From JAMIFN01 sp964544605 (GTDB lineage Bacteria > Pseudomonadota > Gammaproteobacteria > Burkholderiales > Burkholderiaceae_C): a stretch of DNA of 64,000 nt. Below are positions 1-8,174 of this stretch, piece by piece. Every line of letters starts with the position of its first letter. Position 1 is the first letter of the stretch. The stretch is taken from the NCBI GenBank assembly GCA_964544605.1, contig CAZJBX010000003.1, positions 37,374 to 101,373 on the forward strand, in the 5' to 3' direction. Made by a program: the position numbers and the translations under genes. The notes beneath the pieces are model-generated. The model did not search any database and was not told the DNA's origin. It saw only the letters and a program-made list of their open reading frames with translations.

Positions 1-509
1 ATGAGTTTGGGCTTGGTTTCGCGGGCTTTGGCTTCCATGGCCTCGTAGTCGATGGCTTCGTTTTTGTCGAGGCCGTAGCTGACGATGTTGAACCATTTGC
101 CAGACATATTGAGGGGCATGCCGTGGGTGAGGTGGCCGCCTTCGGCCAAGCTCATGCCCATAACAGTGTCGCCAGGTTTGCAAAAGGCCATATAGACGGC
201 CATATTGGCGCTGGCACCGCAGTGAGCTTGCACATTGGCCGCCTCAGCGCCAAAGAGCTCTTTCACGCGGTCGATGGCCAGTTGCTCGGCCGTGTCCACA
301 TGCTCGCAGCCACCGTAGTAGCGGCGGCCAGGGTAGCCTTCGGCGTATTTGTTGGTGAGCTGGCTGCCTTGGGCTTGCAGCACGGCGGGGCTGGTGTAGT
401 TTTCGCTGGCAATCAGCTCAATGTGGTCTTCTTGGCGCTGGTTTTCGGCTTGAATGGCGGCCCACAAAGCGGGGTCGGTTTGTTCGATGAGGACTTTTTT
501 GTCAAACAT
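1..509 (-). CDS. glyA: Serine hydroxymethyltransferase, N-terminal part (runs off window)
   Basis: Cytosolic PLP enzyme that interconverts serine plus tetrahydrofolate with glycine plus 5,10-methylene-THF. Reading the minus strand from the ATG at 509 gives MFDKKVLIEQ, then the family signatures ELIASENYTS, EGYPGRRYYGG, GASANMAVY and GGHLTHG, in the order expected of GlyA. About 169 codons are present with no stop, so the gene is cut by the window edge and the PLP lysine is not seen. There is no strong Shine-Dalgarno sequence before the ATG. The leader 39 bases upstream holds a ZTP riboswitch, which fits control by one-carbon folate status. Family assignment is secure. Confidence 0.96.
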   Translation of the reverse strand, partial: MFDKKVLIEQTDPALWAAIQAENQRQEDHIELIASENYTSPAVLQAQGSQLTNKYAEGYPGRRYYGGCEHVDTAEQLAIDRVKELFGAEAANVQAHCGASANMAVYMAFCKPGDTVMGMSLAEGGHLTHGMPLNMSGKWFNIVSYGLDKNEAIDYEAMEAKARETKPKL

Positions 510-547
510 GAGCTGGCTCTTGGCTTGGGTGAGGGAAGGGGGTGGGT

Positions 548-660
548 TGCCCAGGCGAACGGCTGAACGCGGCAACATGCTGCTGCGGCACGCTCCCTAG
601 TGGTTCAAACCACATCAACTGGGGCAGCCGTTGGCTACCCCATCTATCGCCAGTCGCGTG
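548..660 (-). ncRNA. ZTP/ZMP riboswitch (pfl motif) in the glyA leader
   Basis: Read on the minus strand, the leader shows the two conserved blocks of the pfl RNA. P1 pairs CACGC with GCGUG around a GACUGGCG segment. A GUGG/CCAC hairpin follows, leading into ACCACUAGGGAGCGUG. The 3' module is GCCGUUCGCCUGGGCA. Known pfl/ZTP RNAs sense the purine intermediate AICAR phosphate (ZMP/ZTP), which builds up when 10-formyl-THF is short, and they often precede glyA, folD or purH. No U-tract follows the 3' module, so translational control is more likely than termination. The match was made from memory of the consensus, not with a covariance model. Confidence 0.85.
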
Positions 661-669
661 CAGCGGCCA

Positions 670-675
670 ATTTTA
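670..675 (-). promoter_or_regulatory. Likely -10 element for the glyA transcript
   Basis: The minus strand reads TAAAAT here, which would start RNA about 7 bases on, just before the first base of the riboswitch P1 stem. No convincing -35 hexamer is visible. Confidence 0.4.
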
Positions 676-821
676 ACCGATGCGGGTTCTGGCGTAGATT
701 CGGTGCTCAAGCAAGCTGGCTTTTCAACTAGTCGCCAAATTTTTGTCACGGTATCGCCATCGTGCCGTGCGGTAGGGGGTGCTCTTGCGCCACGGGACAC
801 ATCAGCACGGCAGGAAACTGC

Positions 822-888
822 TGCATGGCTTGACGCAGGATGACAAGCTCTTTTCTGTCATGCTGCGCGAAGTCGCAGCATCCATGCA
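822..888. repeat. Paired palindromic intergenic repeat
   Basis: TGCATGG at 822-828 is the reverse complement of CCATGCA at 882-888, and ATGACA at 840-845 of TGTCAT at 856-861. Inside the second arm, ATGCTGCG and CGCAGCAT form an 8-bp hairpin. This is two inverted copies of a short palindromic unit around a 10-base spacer, the same layout as the element at 55809-55893 though with a different core. It is probably a dispersed REP/MITE-like element. Confidence 0.6.
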
Positions 889-1106
889 TTTTTAAGAGGG
901 CGGATTCAAACCCGACTAGGCAACGCATTTTTTGAGATACACTGCATTCCGATTCTTTGCTCTCTCTCTGCTTTCTTTTTCCCATGTTGAACCGCACCAA
1001 TTGTTTGCCTGCTACAGCACCCTTGGCATCGGCTGCGCTGGCATCGCTGGTTTTCGCGTGGGTTTTGGGCATCTTGGGCTTATTGAACGATTCAGTTGCG
1101 GCGGGC

Positions 1107-1135
1107 TTGGCACAGAGCCGTAAAGTCGCTACAAT
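1107..1135 (+). promoter_or_regulatory. Sigma-70-type promoter upstream of the Ter island
   Basis: TTGGCA at 1107-1112 and TACAAT at 1130-1135 are separated by 17 bases, a near-ideal vegetative promoter. Transcription would begin about position 1142, inside a run of twelve C (1140-1151). Nothing on this strand between 1152 and 1463 looks like a gene, so the promoter drives either the structured RNA at 1142-1241 or a long leader for terC. Confidence 0.55.
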
Positions 1136-1141
1136 TCTGCC

Positions 1142-1241
1142 CCCCCCCCCCGTCGCTCTGTCTGCACAGCATTTTGTGCTGATGTAAAACAAGGGCTTGC
1201 GCATCAAGCACAGGCGTGGCGGCAGCGCCGCTTTCTTTTTT
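1142..1241 (+). ncRNA. Candidate small RNA or attenuated leader upstream of terC
   Basis: Three simple hairpins follow one another: CAGCA/TGCTG (1167-1181), GCTTG/CAAGC (1195-1209) and GCGGC/GCCGC (1219-1231). The last is followed by TTTCTTTTTT and looks like a rho-independent terminator. With the promoter at 1107-1135 this defines an RNA of about 100 nt with a C-rich 5' end. No recognised RNA family matches it in my memory. It could be a free sRNA or a terminated leader of the ter operon. Expression is unproven. Confidence 0.45.
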
Positions 1242-1463
1242 CCGCCTGCATCATTTCCTTCTTTTCGCACTTGCGTTTAGTGCCATTTGGCCTACGCGCG
1301 TGTTGCCATGCCTGTACCTACGCTGCCAGCACCTTCCATAGTTGTGCTACCTATCTGCTAGGCATTATTTTCCCGTTTCATATTTACGAACAGTCATCAA
1401 CGGCTGTGGCTTTGCCGTGGGCGGGTTGAGATTGTTTTTTGAAAATAAATTTGAAAGATTTCT
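1242..1463. other. Intergenic stretch before terC
   Basis: No supported ORF or RNA. Base composition shifts towards A/T after about 1380, which probably marks the left edge of the accessory island. No repeat or attachment site was recognised at the junction. Confidence 0.4.
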
Positions 1464-2471
1464 ATGCATGCTTTTGGTTTTCCTGTTGAAGTAGTTGTCA
1501 TTTTCTTTTCAGTGATATCTGTTTCTATTTATTTGGATCTGCTTGCACATAAAGGCGCAAAAGAAATAACTGTTTCCAATGCAGCTAAATGGGCGCTATT
1601 TTGGATAGGGCTGGCGCTATGCTTTTATGTCTATGTCTGGGTGCGATTTAGTAAGGAATGGGCAGATTTGTATCTTGCTGGTTATGTTCTAGAAAAAAGC
1701 TTATCGATTGACAACTTAATGGTTTTTATAGCGATATTTTCATCGTTTGGAATCAAGTCGCACCTGCAGCATCGAATTCTTTACTGGGGGATTTTGGGAG
1801 CTTTGGTATTTCGAGCTGTTTTTGTCATGATTGGGACAAGCTTGTTTATGGCAAGCCCTTGGGTTGGTTTTGTGTTTGCGGCATTTGTCGCATGGAGTGC
1901 GATTCAAATGTTGAAAGGAGGTGACGCTGACGATGATGAGGTAGAAGACTATGCAAATCATTGGAGCGTCAAGCTGACTGGTAAATTAATGCCAATTTAC
2001 ACGCGACTTCATTTTGATAAATTTTTTGTAAAGCACAAAGACTTGCTAGACAATAAATTGCTAGATGGGAATGTCACACGAGTTGGTGCATTGTATGCCA
2101 CGCCTGCATTTCTCTGCTTGATGGCAATTGAAACATCAGATATTGCATTTTCATTTGATTCAGTCCCTGCTGTTATTTCTGTAACACAAGAGCCTCTATT
2201 GGTGTATGCAGCCATGATTTTTGCAATTCTTGGCTTAAGAACTTTGTATTTTGTGATTGTGGCTCTTAATAAGCACTTGGTGCACTTGGAGAAAGCCGTG
2301 ATTTCACTTTTGTTTTTTATTGCAGCAAAAATGGCATTGCAGTCGTGGAATCATGTCTTTGGTGAGACTGGTTTGCATATTACACCTGGGCAGAGCTTGG
2401 TAATTGTTCTGGGAACTTTGGCGCTTGGTGTCGTTGCATCTTTGGTCTTTCCAGCCAAAGAAGATTCGTAA
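1464..2471 (+). CDS. terC: TerC family integral membrane protein
   Basis: Inner-membrane protein of the TerC/Alx family, linked to tellurite resistance and metal (manganese) homeostasis. The 335 residues contain about eight hydrophobic segments. The two acidic family signatures are present, EKSLSIDNL at about 77-85 and ETSDIAFSFDSVPA at about 222-235; these charged in-membrane residues are thought to bind metal. Length is normal. The Shine-Dalgarno is modest (GAAAG before the ATG). It is the first gene of a co-oriented run ending at 9683, and terD follows after 27 bases. In Ter systems TerC anchors cytosolic TerD-type proteins at the membrane, which fits this neighbourhood. Confidence 0.93.
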   Translation: MHAFGFPVEVVVIFFSVISVSIYLDLLAHKGAKEITVSNAAKWALFWIGLALCFYVYVWVRFSKEWADLYLAGYVLEKSLSIDNLMVFIAIFSSFGIKSHLQHRILYWGILGALVFRAVFVMIGTSLFMASPWVGFVFAAFVAWSAIQMLKGGDADDDEVEDYANHWSVKLTGKLMPIYTRLHFDKFFVKHKDLLDNKLLDGNVTRVGALYATPAFLCLMAIETSDIAFSFDSVPAVISVTQEPLLVYAAMIFAILGLRTLYFVIVALNKHLVHLEKAVISLLFFIAAKMALQSWNHVFGETGLHITPGQSLVIVLGTLALGVVASLVFPAKEDS

Positions 2472-2498
2472 GTTTAATTTTTCAAAAGGAGTAAATAA

Positions 2499-3077
2499 AT
2501 GGCAGTTTCTTTAAGTAAAGGTGGGAATTTATCGCTTTCTAAAGCGGTACCATCGCTAAATCGTATTCTTGTTGGCCTTGGTTGGGAGGCGAGAGTAACG
2601 ACTGGTGCTGATTATGATTTAGATGCGAGTGCATTTCTTCTGGGAGATAGTGGGAAAGTTCGTGGTGACGAAGACTTTATTTTTTATAACAAAGAATTGT
2701 CTAATTGCGGGTCTGTTGAATATACAGGCGATAACCGCACTGGCGAAGGGGATGGGGATGATGAGTCACTTATAATTAACTTGGAAAAAGTTCCAGATTA
2801 CATAAAAAAAATTGCTGTGACAGTGACTATCCATGATGCGGAGGATCGGAAGCAAAATTTCGGACAAGTTTCGGAAGCATTCATTCGTGTCGTCAATCTG
2901 GATAACGATGTGGAAATTGTGCGATTCGACCTAACGGAAGATTACAGCACTGAAACAGCAATGATTTTTGGCGAAATTTATCGACATAACGATGAGTGGA
3001 AATTTAAAGCCATAGGGCAAGGATTTTCTGGCGGCCTACATGCCATGTGCCAGCAATTCGGTGTAAATGTTGCTTGA
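2499..3077 (+). CDS. terD: TerD family calcium-binding stress protein
   Basis: Cytosolic TerD-domain protein of 192 residues, the normal length. Visible signatures are the N-terminal MAVSLSKGGN, DYDLDASAFLL at about 39-49 and the acidic loop GDNRTGEGDGDDE at about 83-95, whose Asp/Glu residues bind calcium in characterised TerD proteins. It has a good ribosome site (AAGGAG). It lies between terC and a vWA gene that starts 27 bases downstream. The TerD-vWA pair recurs immediately (3760-5063), suggesting duplication of a two-gene unit. It probably forms a TerC-tethered membrane complex; that is inferred from the family. Confidence 0.94.
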   Translation: MAVSLSKGGNLSLSKAVPSLNRILVGLGWEARVTTGADYDLDASAFLLGDSGKVRGDEDFIFYNKELSNCGSVEYTGDNRTGEGDGDDESLIINLEKVPDYIKKIAVTVTIHDAEDRKQNFGQVSEAFIRVVNLDNDVEIVRFDLTEDYSTETAMIFGEIYRHNDEWKFKAIGQGFSGGLHAMCQQFGVNVA

Positions 3078-3104
3078 ATATATTTATTTGAAAAGGAGTG
3101 AAAT

Positions 3105-3743
3105 ATGAGAAGACTACCTGTTTATTTGTTGCTGGATGTGTCAGGCTCTATGAGTGGTGAGCCGATTGAGGCAGTCAAAACTGGTGTGCAAACACTGGTA
3201 TCTACCTTGAGGCAAGACCCCTTTGCTCTTGAAACCGCTGTGCTATCTGTTATTACTTTTGACAGTAGTGCAAAACAAGTGGTTCCCTTAACAGAGCTTG
3301 CGACCTTTCAAACCCCTAATATTAATGCTGGGGGTATGACTTCTTTAGGCGATGCGCTAAGCTTATTGGCTAGCTGCGTAGAAAATGAAGTGGCAAAAAC
3401 CACTTCGGAAGAAAAAGGTGATTGGAAGCCAATTATTTTTATTATGACTGATGGTGCTCCGACGGATGATTGGCAGAGGGGCTTTGAACGACTGAAAAAA
3501 GTGAGGACAGGTATCATTGTTGCATGTGCGGCTGGACAAGGGGCAGATACTTCGGTGTTAAGGCAAATCACTGAAGTTGTTGTTCAGCTCGATACGGCGG
3601 ATTCCAGTACGATTAAAGCATTTTTCAAATGGGTATCTGATTCGGTTTCTACTGGCAGTCAAAAGGTTGATCAGGGGCAAAAAGAGGTTACAGGTTTAAT
3701 TGATTTGCCACCACCACCACCTGAAGTCAATATTGTTTTGTAA
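3105..3743 (+). CDS. TerY-like von Willebrand factor A domain protein
   Basis: Cytosolic vWA protein of 212 residues. The metal-ion-dependent adhesion site is intact: DVSGSM at residues 11-16, a threonine-containing GGMTSLG near 76, and TDGAPTD near 115. Such proteins bind divalent metal and act as protein-interaction modules; in Ter operons they work with TerD proteins. The C-terminus is a short proline-rich tail, LPPPPPEVNIVL, shared almost exactly with the vWA protein at 4422-5063. The start is set by AAAGGAG upstream of the ATG. TerY of IncHI2 tellurite plasmids is the closest named relative known to me. Confidence 0.9.
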   Translation: MRRLPVYLLLDVSGSMSGEPIEAVKTGVQTLVSTLRQDPFALETAVLSVITFDSSAKQVVPLTELATFQTPNINAGGMTSLGDALSLLASCVENEVAKTTSEEKGDWKPIIFIMTDGAPTDDWQRGFERLKKVRTGIIVACAAGQGADTSVLRQITEVVVQLDTADSSTIKAFFKWVSDSVSTGSQKVDQGQKEVTGLIDLPPPPPEVNIVL

Positions 3744-3759
3744 TGCATAAGGAAAAGTA

Positions 3760-4407
3760 ATGGCTGTTTCACTAAAAAAAGGACAAGGCGTTAGCCTTCA
3801 AAAATCTGATTTTGATCTTTCCATGGTCACTATCGGCCTAGGCTGGGATATCAACGAAGAGAAAAAAAGTTTTCTTGGGGGGCTTTTAGGAAAAAAGGAA
3901 GAGGAGTATGACTTGGATGTCATTGCTTTTCTTTGCGATGCCTCTGGGAAAGTTGGAAATCTTGGCGCGGCTAATGGCGACGGTTACGCCACCTTGGTTG
4001 GTGGTGATATAATTTTCTTTAATAGTTTGCAACACAGTTCAGGCTGCGTTTGGTTAACAGGAGATAACCGAACGGGAGAGGGCGATGGCGACGACGAGCA
4101 AATCATCGTAAGGCTCAATGACTTACCTAGTGCTTATGAGAAAATTGTCTTTGTTGTTCAAATATACAAAGGGCAAGAAAGAAGCCAAGATTTTGGCAAA
4201 GTCCAAAATGCCTTTATTCGTGCTGTGGATAACAAAGGCAAAGAAATGGTTCGCTTTGATTTGTCAGGGGGAGCTGAATATTTGGGGTATCGCTCCATGT
4301 TGTTTGCCGAATTGGTGCGAGAGCCTAGTGGCTGGAAATTCAATGCTATTGGCACGCCAGATCCATCAGACTCTTTTGTCACTTGGTTAAAGCGTTATAG
4401 CAATTAA
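3760..4407 (+). CDS. TerD family protein with an internal insertion
   Basis: Second TerD-domain protein, 215 residues. It keeps the YDLDVIAFL motif and the acidic loop GDNRTGEGDGDDE. It differs from the 2499 copy by a charged/glycine insert (about residues 32-47, KSFLGGLLGKKEEE) before the first acidic motif and a second insert (GNLGAANGDGYATLVGG) after it, resembling the TerX/TerZ branch. The start has AAGGAAAAG upstream and lies 17 bases after the previous stop. Its partner vWA gene begins 15 bases downstream. Probably a distinct calcium-binding subunit of the same complex; the exact Ter letter cannot be assigned safely. Confidence 0.9.
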   Translation: MAVSLKKGQGVSLQKSDFDLSMVTIGLGWDINEEKKSFLGGLLGKKEEEYDLDVIAFLCDASGKVGNLGAANGDGYATLVGGDIIFFNSLQHSSGCVWLTGDNRTGEGDGDDEQIIVRLNDLPSAYEKIVFVVQIYKGQERSQDFGKVQNAFIRAVDNKGKEMVRFDLSGGAEYLGYRSMLFAELVREPSGWKFNAIGTPDPSDSFVTWLKRYSN

Positions 4408-4421
4408 GTAGGCAACCTAGT

Positions 4422-5063
4422 ATGAGCGTTAGAAGATTACCAGTCTATATTTTACTTGATACCTCTGGATCCATGCGCGGAGAACCGATTCATTCGGTGA
4501 GTGTTGGCTTGCAGGCTATGTTGAGTGCATTGCGACAAGACCCATATGCGCTAGAAAGCGTGCACTTGTGTCTTATCACTTTCGACATAAAGGCTCATGA
4601 GTATCTACCGCTCACGCCACTGGACGAAGTCAAGCTTGGGGAGATTGTGGTTCCAGATGCTGGGGCAACCTTTTTAGGCGCTGCATTGGAGTTGTTGTTG
4701 CAGCGCGTAGATCGCGACATCAAGAAAACTACGGGCGATGGTAAAGGGGATTGGCGTCCTGTTTTATTCGTGATGACCGATGGTAGTCCCTCTGATTTAC
4801 ATGCTTACCGCGAAGCAATCCCCGAAGTTAAGAAGCGAAATTTTGCCTCCATCGTGGCATGTGCTGCGGGACCCAAGGCGAAGCAAGAAATTTTGCGCGA
4901 ATTAACCGATAGGGTGGTGACTTTGGACACCATGGACTCGGCAGCTTTTGCGGGCTTCTTCAAGTGGGTGTCGGCATCGGTGGCGGTTGGCTCTAGCAGT
5001 GCAGGGATTGCCGGGCAGGTTTCATTGCCTCCGCCACCTCCAGAAGTTCAGTTGGTGTTGTAG
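4422..5063 (+). CDS. TerY-like von Willebrand factor A domain protein (second copy)
   Basis: A 213-residue vWA protein closely similar in plan to the one at 3105: DTSGSM at 13-18, GATFLG near 81 and TDGSPSD near 117 make a complete metal site. It ends in LPPPPPEVQLVL, the same proline-rich tail. Similar length, tail and TerD partner point to duplication of a TerD-vWA module. A threonine metal ligand is present in the second loop. The following 160 bases (5064-5223) hold no gene; translation restarts at the third vWA gene with its own strong ribosome site. Confidence 0.9.
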   Translation: MSVRRLPVYILLDTSGSMRGEPIHSVSVGLQAMLSALRQDPYALESVHLCLITFDIKAHEYLPLTPLDEVKLGEIVVPDAGATFLGAALELLLQRVDRDIKKTTGDGKGDWRPVLFVMTDGSPSDLHAYREAIPEVKKRNFASIVACAAGPKAKQEILRELTDRVVTLDTMDSAAFAGFFKWVSASVAVGSSSAGIAGQVSLPPPPPEVQLVL

Positions 5064-5223
5064 TAAATCGCAGTTGCTAGCCTTCGTCTGGTCTGTTCGA
5101 AGAATGCTGCAATTTGGGCAGGGTGATACCTACTCGTGACTGGAAACGAGGTTAAATTAATCTCACAAGTAACGGGCCAGTACAAGCTCCTTTCAAGCTG
5201 CATTTTTATTTATTGGAGGTGAT

Positions 5224-6273
5224 ATGAGACGTTTACCTGTTTTTTTTGTTCTTGACTGTTCCGAGTCGATGGTTGGTGACAATCTCAAAAAAATGGAGGA
5301 TGGCCTACAGTCGGTCATTCGTACATTGCGAGCGGATCCCCATGCCCTTGAGTCTGTCTATGTTTCGGTGATTGCATTTGCGGGTGTCGCCAAAACGATT
5401 GCGCCGCTGGTTGAGGTTATTTCTTTTTACCCGCCCAAGCTACCCCTTGGTGGCGGGACGAAGCTTGGCTCTGCCCTTGACACCTTGATGGCTGAAATGG
5501 ATAAATCGCTTATTAAAACAACGCCAGACATGAAGGGGGACTGGAAGCCTATTGTCTATCTCTTTACGGATGGACGCCCGACAGACAATCCAAGTCCAGC
5601 TGTGGATCGTTGGGTATCTCAGTACGCTAGCAAAGCCACTCTTATTGCGGTTGGGCTGGGGAAAAGTGCTGATTTTGCTGTGCTAAAAAAGCTTACTGAG
5701 AATGTGATTGTTTTTGAGGATAGCAAAGAAGGCGATTTCAAGAAATTTGTGGATTGGGTGACGGCCTCGGTTGTCTCTCAGAGTAAGAGCGTCGGCGACA
5801 ACTTAGAGAGTCCAGCATTGCCCATTTTTGACGAGAGCGTGATGCAGATCGTGAAGGGGCCTGTGACTGCAGTGGCAGATGAGGCGTGTGTTACGCTGGT
5901 TGGCCGCTGCCAAAAGACTCGAAGACCCTACCTCATAAAGTACGAGCAAGAGATCCAGCCTGTGGAAACACGCGACTTTAGGCTTGAGGTGTCTAGCTAT
6001 CACTTGTCTGGTTGCTACCCCATAGAGGAGGACTATTTCGCTTGGTCGGACAGCAGCGCTTCGAGTCTTAAGGTCCATACTTCATCGTTAGTGGGATCGC
6101 CTGGCTGCCCTCATTGCGGAAACTTTACAGCATTTGCTGTATGCGCTTGTGACAAGCTGCTATGCATTAATGGCCCTGGAGAAGTGTCATGTCCATGGTG
6201 TGCCAAGCCCAATTTTTTTGGCTTTGCAAATGCTGAAGATGGCGGGTTTGATGTTGGAAGGGGGCGTGGTTGA
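5224..6273 (+). CDS. vWA protein with C-terminal zinc-binding region (TerY-C type)
   Basis: A 349-residue protein. Residues 1-190 are a vWA domain with DCSES at 11-15 and TDGRPTD at about 115-121. The C-terminal half is different from the other two vWA proteins and carries paired cysteines (C295/C298, C307/C309, C314, C323/C326), consistent with a zinc-binding TerY-C module. The start is fixed by TTGGAGG before the ATG. Its stop lies 2 bases before the ATG of the phosphatase gene, so the two are translationally linked. In comparative work on Ter systems, a vWA protein, a PP2C phosphatase and a kinase form a conserved triad; this gene is the vWA member. Confidence 0.9.
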   Translation: MRRLPVFFVLDCSESMVGDNLKKMEDGLQSVIRTLRADPHALESVYVSVIAFAGVAKTIAPLVEVISFYPPKLPLGGGTKLGSALDTLMAEMDKSLIKTTPDMKGDWKPIVYLFTDGRPTDNPSPAVDRWVSQYASKATLIAVGLGKSADFAVLKKLTENVIVFEDSKEGDFKKFVDWVTASVVSQSKSVGDNLESPALPIFDESVMQIVKGPVTAVADEACVTLVGRCQKTRRPYLIKYEQEIQPVETRDFRLEVSSYHLSGCYPIEEDYFAWSDSSASSLKVHTSSLVGSPGCPHCGNFTAFAVCACDKLLCINGPGEVSCPWCAKPNFFGFANAEDGGFDVGRGRG

Positions 6274-6275
6274 GT

Positions 6276-8069
6276 ATGGATAATCAAAAAATAGCACAAG
6301 AAGGCTTACAGTCAGAGTGTGTGGCAAATATTTTGATTCTCAGAGTATTTGCTGAATATAAAGGGCATTTGCCTGGTGACGGGAATTGTAGTGAAGATCG
6401 GCTCGACCAGTTTGCCATCGATAGTAAGGTTCAGAAGTTGACCTCCAGATATATCGATGATTTGCAGGAGATTTGGGATGCATATTCGTCTATCACTCAA
6501 ACCCCACTACTGGATTCTATAGCAAGTGATAAACCAAGCGACAAAGAGAATTCTGTGCCGCTAAAAGCCGCTACAAATTCGGATTCAGAGCATGCTTTCA
6601 GTGTTGAGATGCAAGCAGATGCGAATCCCTCGGAATCTCTAGTTTCCTCTGATTGCGAAGAGGTAAGCGATGATCCATTGCAGAAACAGATTGGAGTGAG
6701 AGGTGCCGAGAAAATATTAGCCGACAAGGGAAATGGAGATGTCGTAAATTGCATGCCTATGTCATTGTCTGATGTTTCGAAATCTTCTCAGATTCCCACA
6801 ATTGGCTCTCTTTCTGGTGGCACCACCAATGGAGTCACTGCGTTAAAGCCTGGGCAGGTACCTGCAAATACGGTTAAGCCTGCTGTTGTTCCTGTAGCCA
6901 AGCCTAGCTTCCACTTGCCCAATTGTAGAGTAGGCGTTCCGTTCTCCGCAAAGATTGAGGGGATGGACAAATCTGGACGGCAAGTTCTTATCGAAGATAT
7001 GAGGTTCCCACCTAACTTGGGATTGATATTTTTATCAGAAACTCAGATGGTGGAGGGTAGTCCTCTTTTGGATGGGGAGTTTGAGCTGGATTTGCAGTGG
7101 CGATTTTTCGATGCTACCGAAAAAGGTAGTGCGACTTGCCGATTGATTTCAAACCCAGACCCTAAATCTCTCTGGAAGGTGATTGAGCCTGCAGGCGATC
7201 TTCCATATCCGAAAGCCCATTCTGATCACAAGTATTTAAAGGGCTCGGGTCTGAGTATGGTAGCGGCTAGCCGTCGCGGGCGCTCGCATGAACATAGCGG
7301 CACTTTCCGAGATGATGATTTCTTTATTTCAGATGACCCCAAGACGGGGTGGAGCGTGCTGGTTGTCGCCGATGGTGCAGGCAGTGCGAAGAGTTCACGG
7401 GAAGGTGCACGAATTGCTGTGACTGTAGCTGGCAAGTGCCTAGTGGAAGGGTTGGCTGGAGATTTTGGAATGGATATTTCAAAGTCTCTACTCAGTTGGG
7501 ATTCTGATTCTGCATCAGCATCGAAATTGATCGGAGATCGGTTTCATTACTTTTTCCATGGCATGGCGAAATCGGCGATTCAAGCCATTGAACAAGAGGC
7601 AGGGGAACAGCAAGCGCCTGTGAAGGAATACGCGACGACACTACTTGCGGCTGCCGTCAAAAAAGAAAATGATAAGACATTTTTAGCGACTTTCTGGATG
7701 GGTGATGGTGCTATTGCGGCATATGGGCCAAAAGGCAAAGTACGGTTAATGGGGCAGCCTGACGGCGGTGAATTTGCGGGTCAAACTCGTTTCTTAGATC
7801 AGCACGCCCTAAATGATCCGAGCTTTTCAAAGCGTGTGGGGATCGGTCGCTGGACAGATATTTCGTCTATTATTTTGATGACGGATGGTGTTTCAGACCC
7901 CTATTTTGAAACGGATAATGGGCTGGCTGACCCCATGAAGTGGGATGATCTTTGGAAGGAAATACAACCGCATTTAGCGGATGCTGCACCAGGCTCCCGA
8001 TTGGTGGATTGGTTACATTTCTTTAAGCAGGGACACCATGATGACCGAACCATAGCCTTGCTTTGGTAA
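6276..8069 (+). CDS. PP2C-family serine/threonine phosphatase with long N-terminal region
   Basis: About 597 residues. The C-terminal 240 are a PP2C-type metal-dependent phosphatase: VVADGAGSAKSSREGA near 362-377, FWMGDGA near 473, LMTDGVSDP near 530 and HHDDRT near 587 supply the aspartates for two metal ions. Residues 1-200 are polar, Ser/Asp/Glu-rich and unlike anything I recognise; about 215-300 look beta-rich and perhaps Ig-like. ATG 6276 was chosen over TTG 6270 because GGAAGGGGG sits about 11 bases upstream. Upstream is the zinc vWA gene, downstream a protein kinase, so a phosphorylation switch within the Ter system is likely. Confidence 0.88.
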   Translation: MDNQKIAQEGLQSECVANILILRVFAEYKGHLPGDGNCSEDRLDQFAIDSKVQKLTSRYIDDLQEIWDAYSSITQTPLLDSIASDKPSDKENSVPLKAATNSDSEHAFSVEMQADANPSESLVSSDCEEVSDDPLQKQIGVRGAEKILADKGNGDVVNCMPMSLSDVSKSSQIPTIGSLSGGTTNGVTALKPGQVPANTVKPAVVPVAKPSFHLPNCRVGVPFSAKIEGMDKSGRQVLIEDMRFPPNLGLIFLSETQMVEGSPLLDGEFELDLQWRFFDATEKGSATCRLISNPDPKSLWKVIEPAGDLPYPKAHSDHKYLKGSGLSMVAASRRGRSHEHSGTFRDDDFFISDDPKTGWSVLVVADGAGSAKSSREGARIAVTVAGKCLVEGLAGDFGMDISKSLLSWDSDSASASKLIGDRFHYFFHGMAKSAIQAIEQEAGEQQAPVKEYATTLLAAAVKKENDKTFLATFWMGDGAIAAYGPKGKVRLMGQPDGGEFAGQTRFLDQHALNDPSFSKRVGIGRWTDISSIILMTDGVSDPYFETDNGLADPMKWDDLWKEIQPHLADAAPGSRLVDWLHFFKQGHHDDRTIALLW

Positions 8070-8174
8070 ATGCCTCAGGTGTGGTACGGTCACAATCATT
8101 TTATACTGTTTTAAATGATTGGTGAGGCTGTTTCAATAATTGCTACAGCGTGTAGTGGCTTAAGAGGAAAATAT

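Noticed and set aside
957..1187. Plus-strand open frame with a hydrophobic stretch (MLNRTN start)
   Set aside because: It runs through the promoter and the C12 tract, which would encode proline repeats; no ribosome site. Considered chance.
746..1270. 174-codon minus-strand open frame upstream of glyA
   Set aside because: It crosses the palindromic repeat and the candidate RNA, has no ribosome site and no protein-like pattern.
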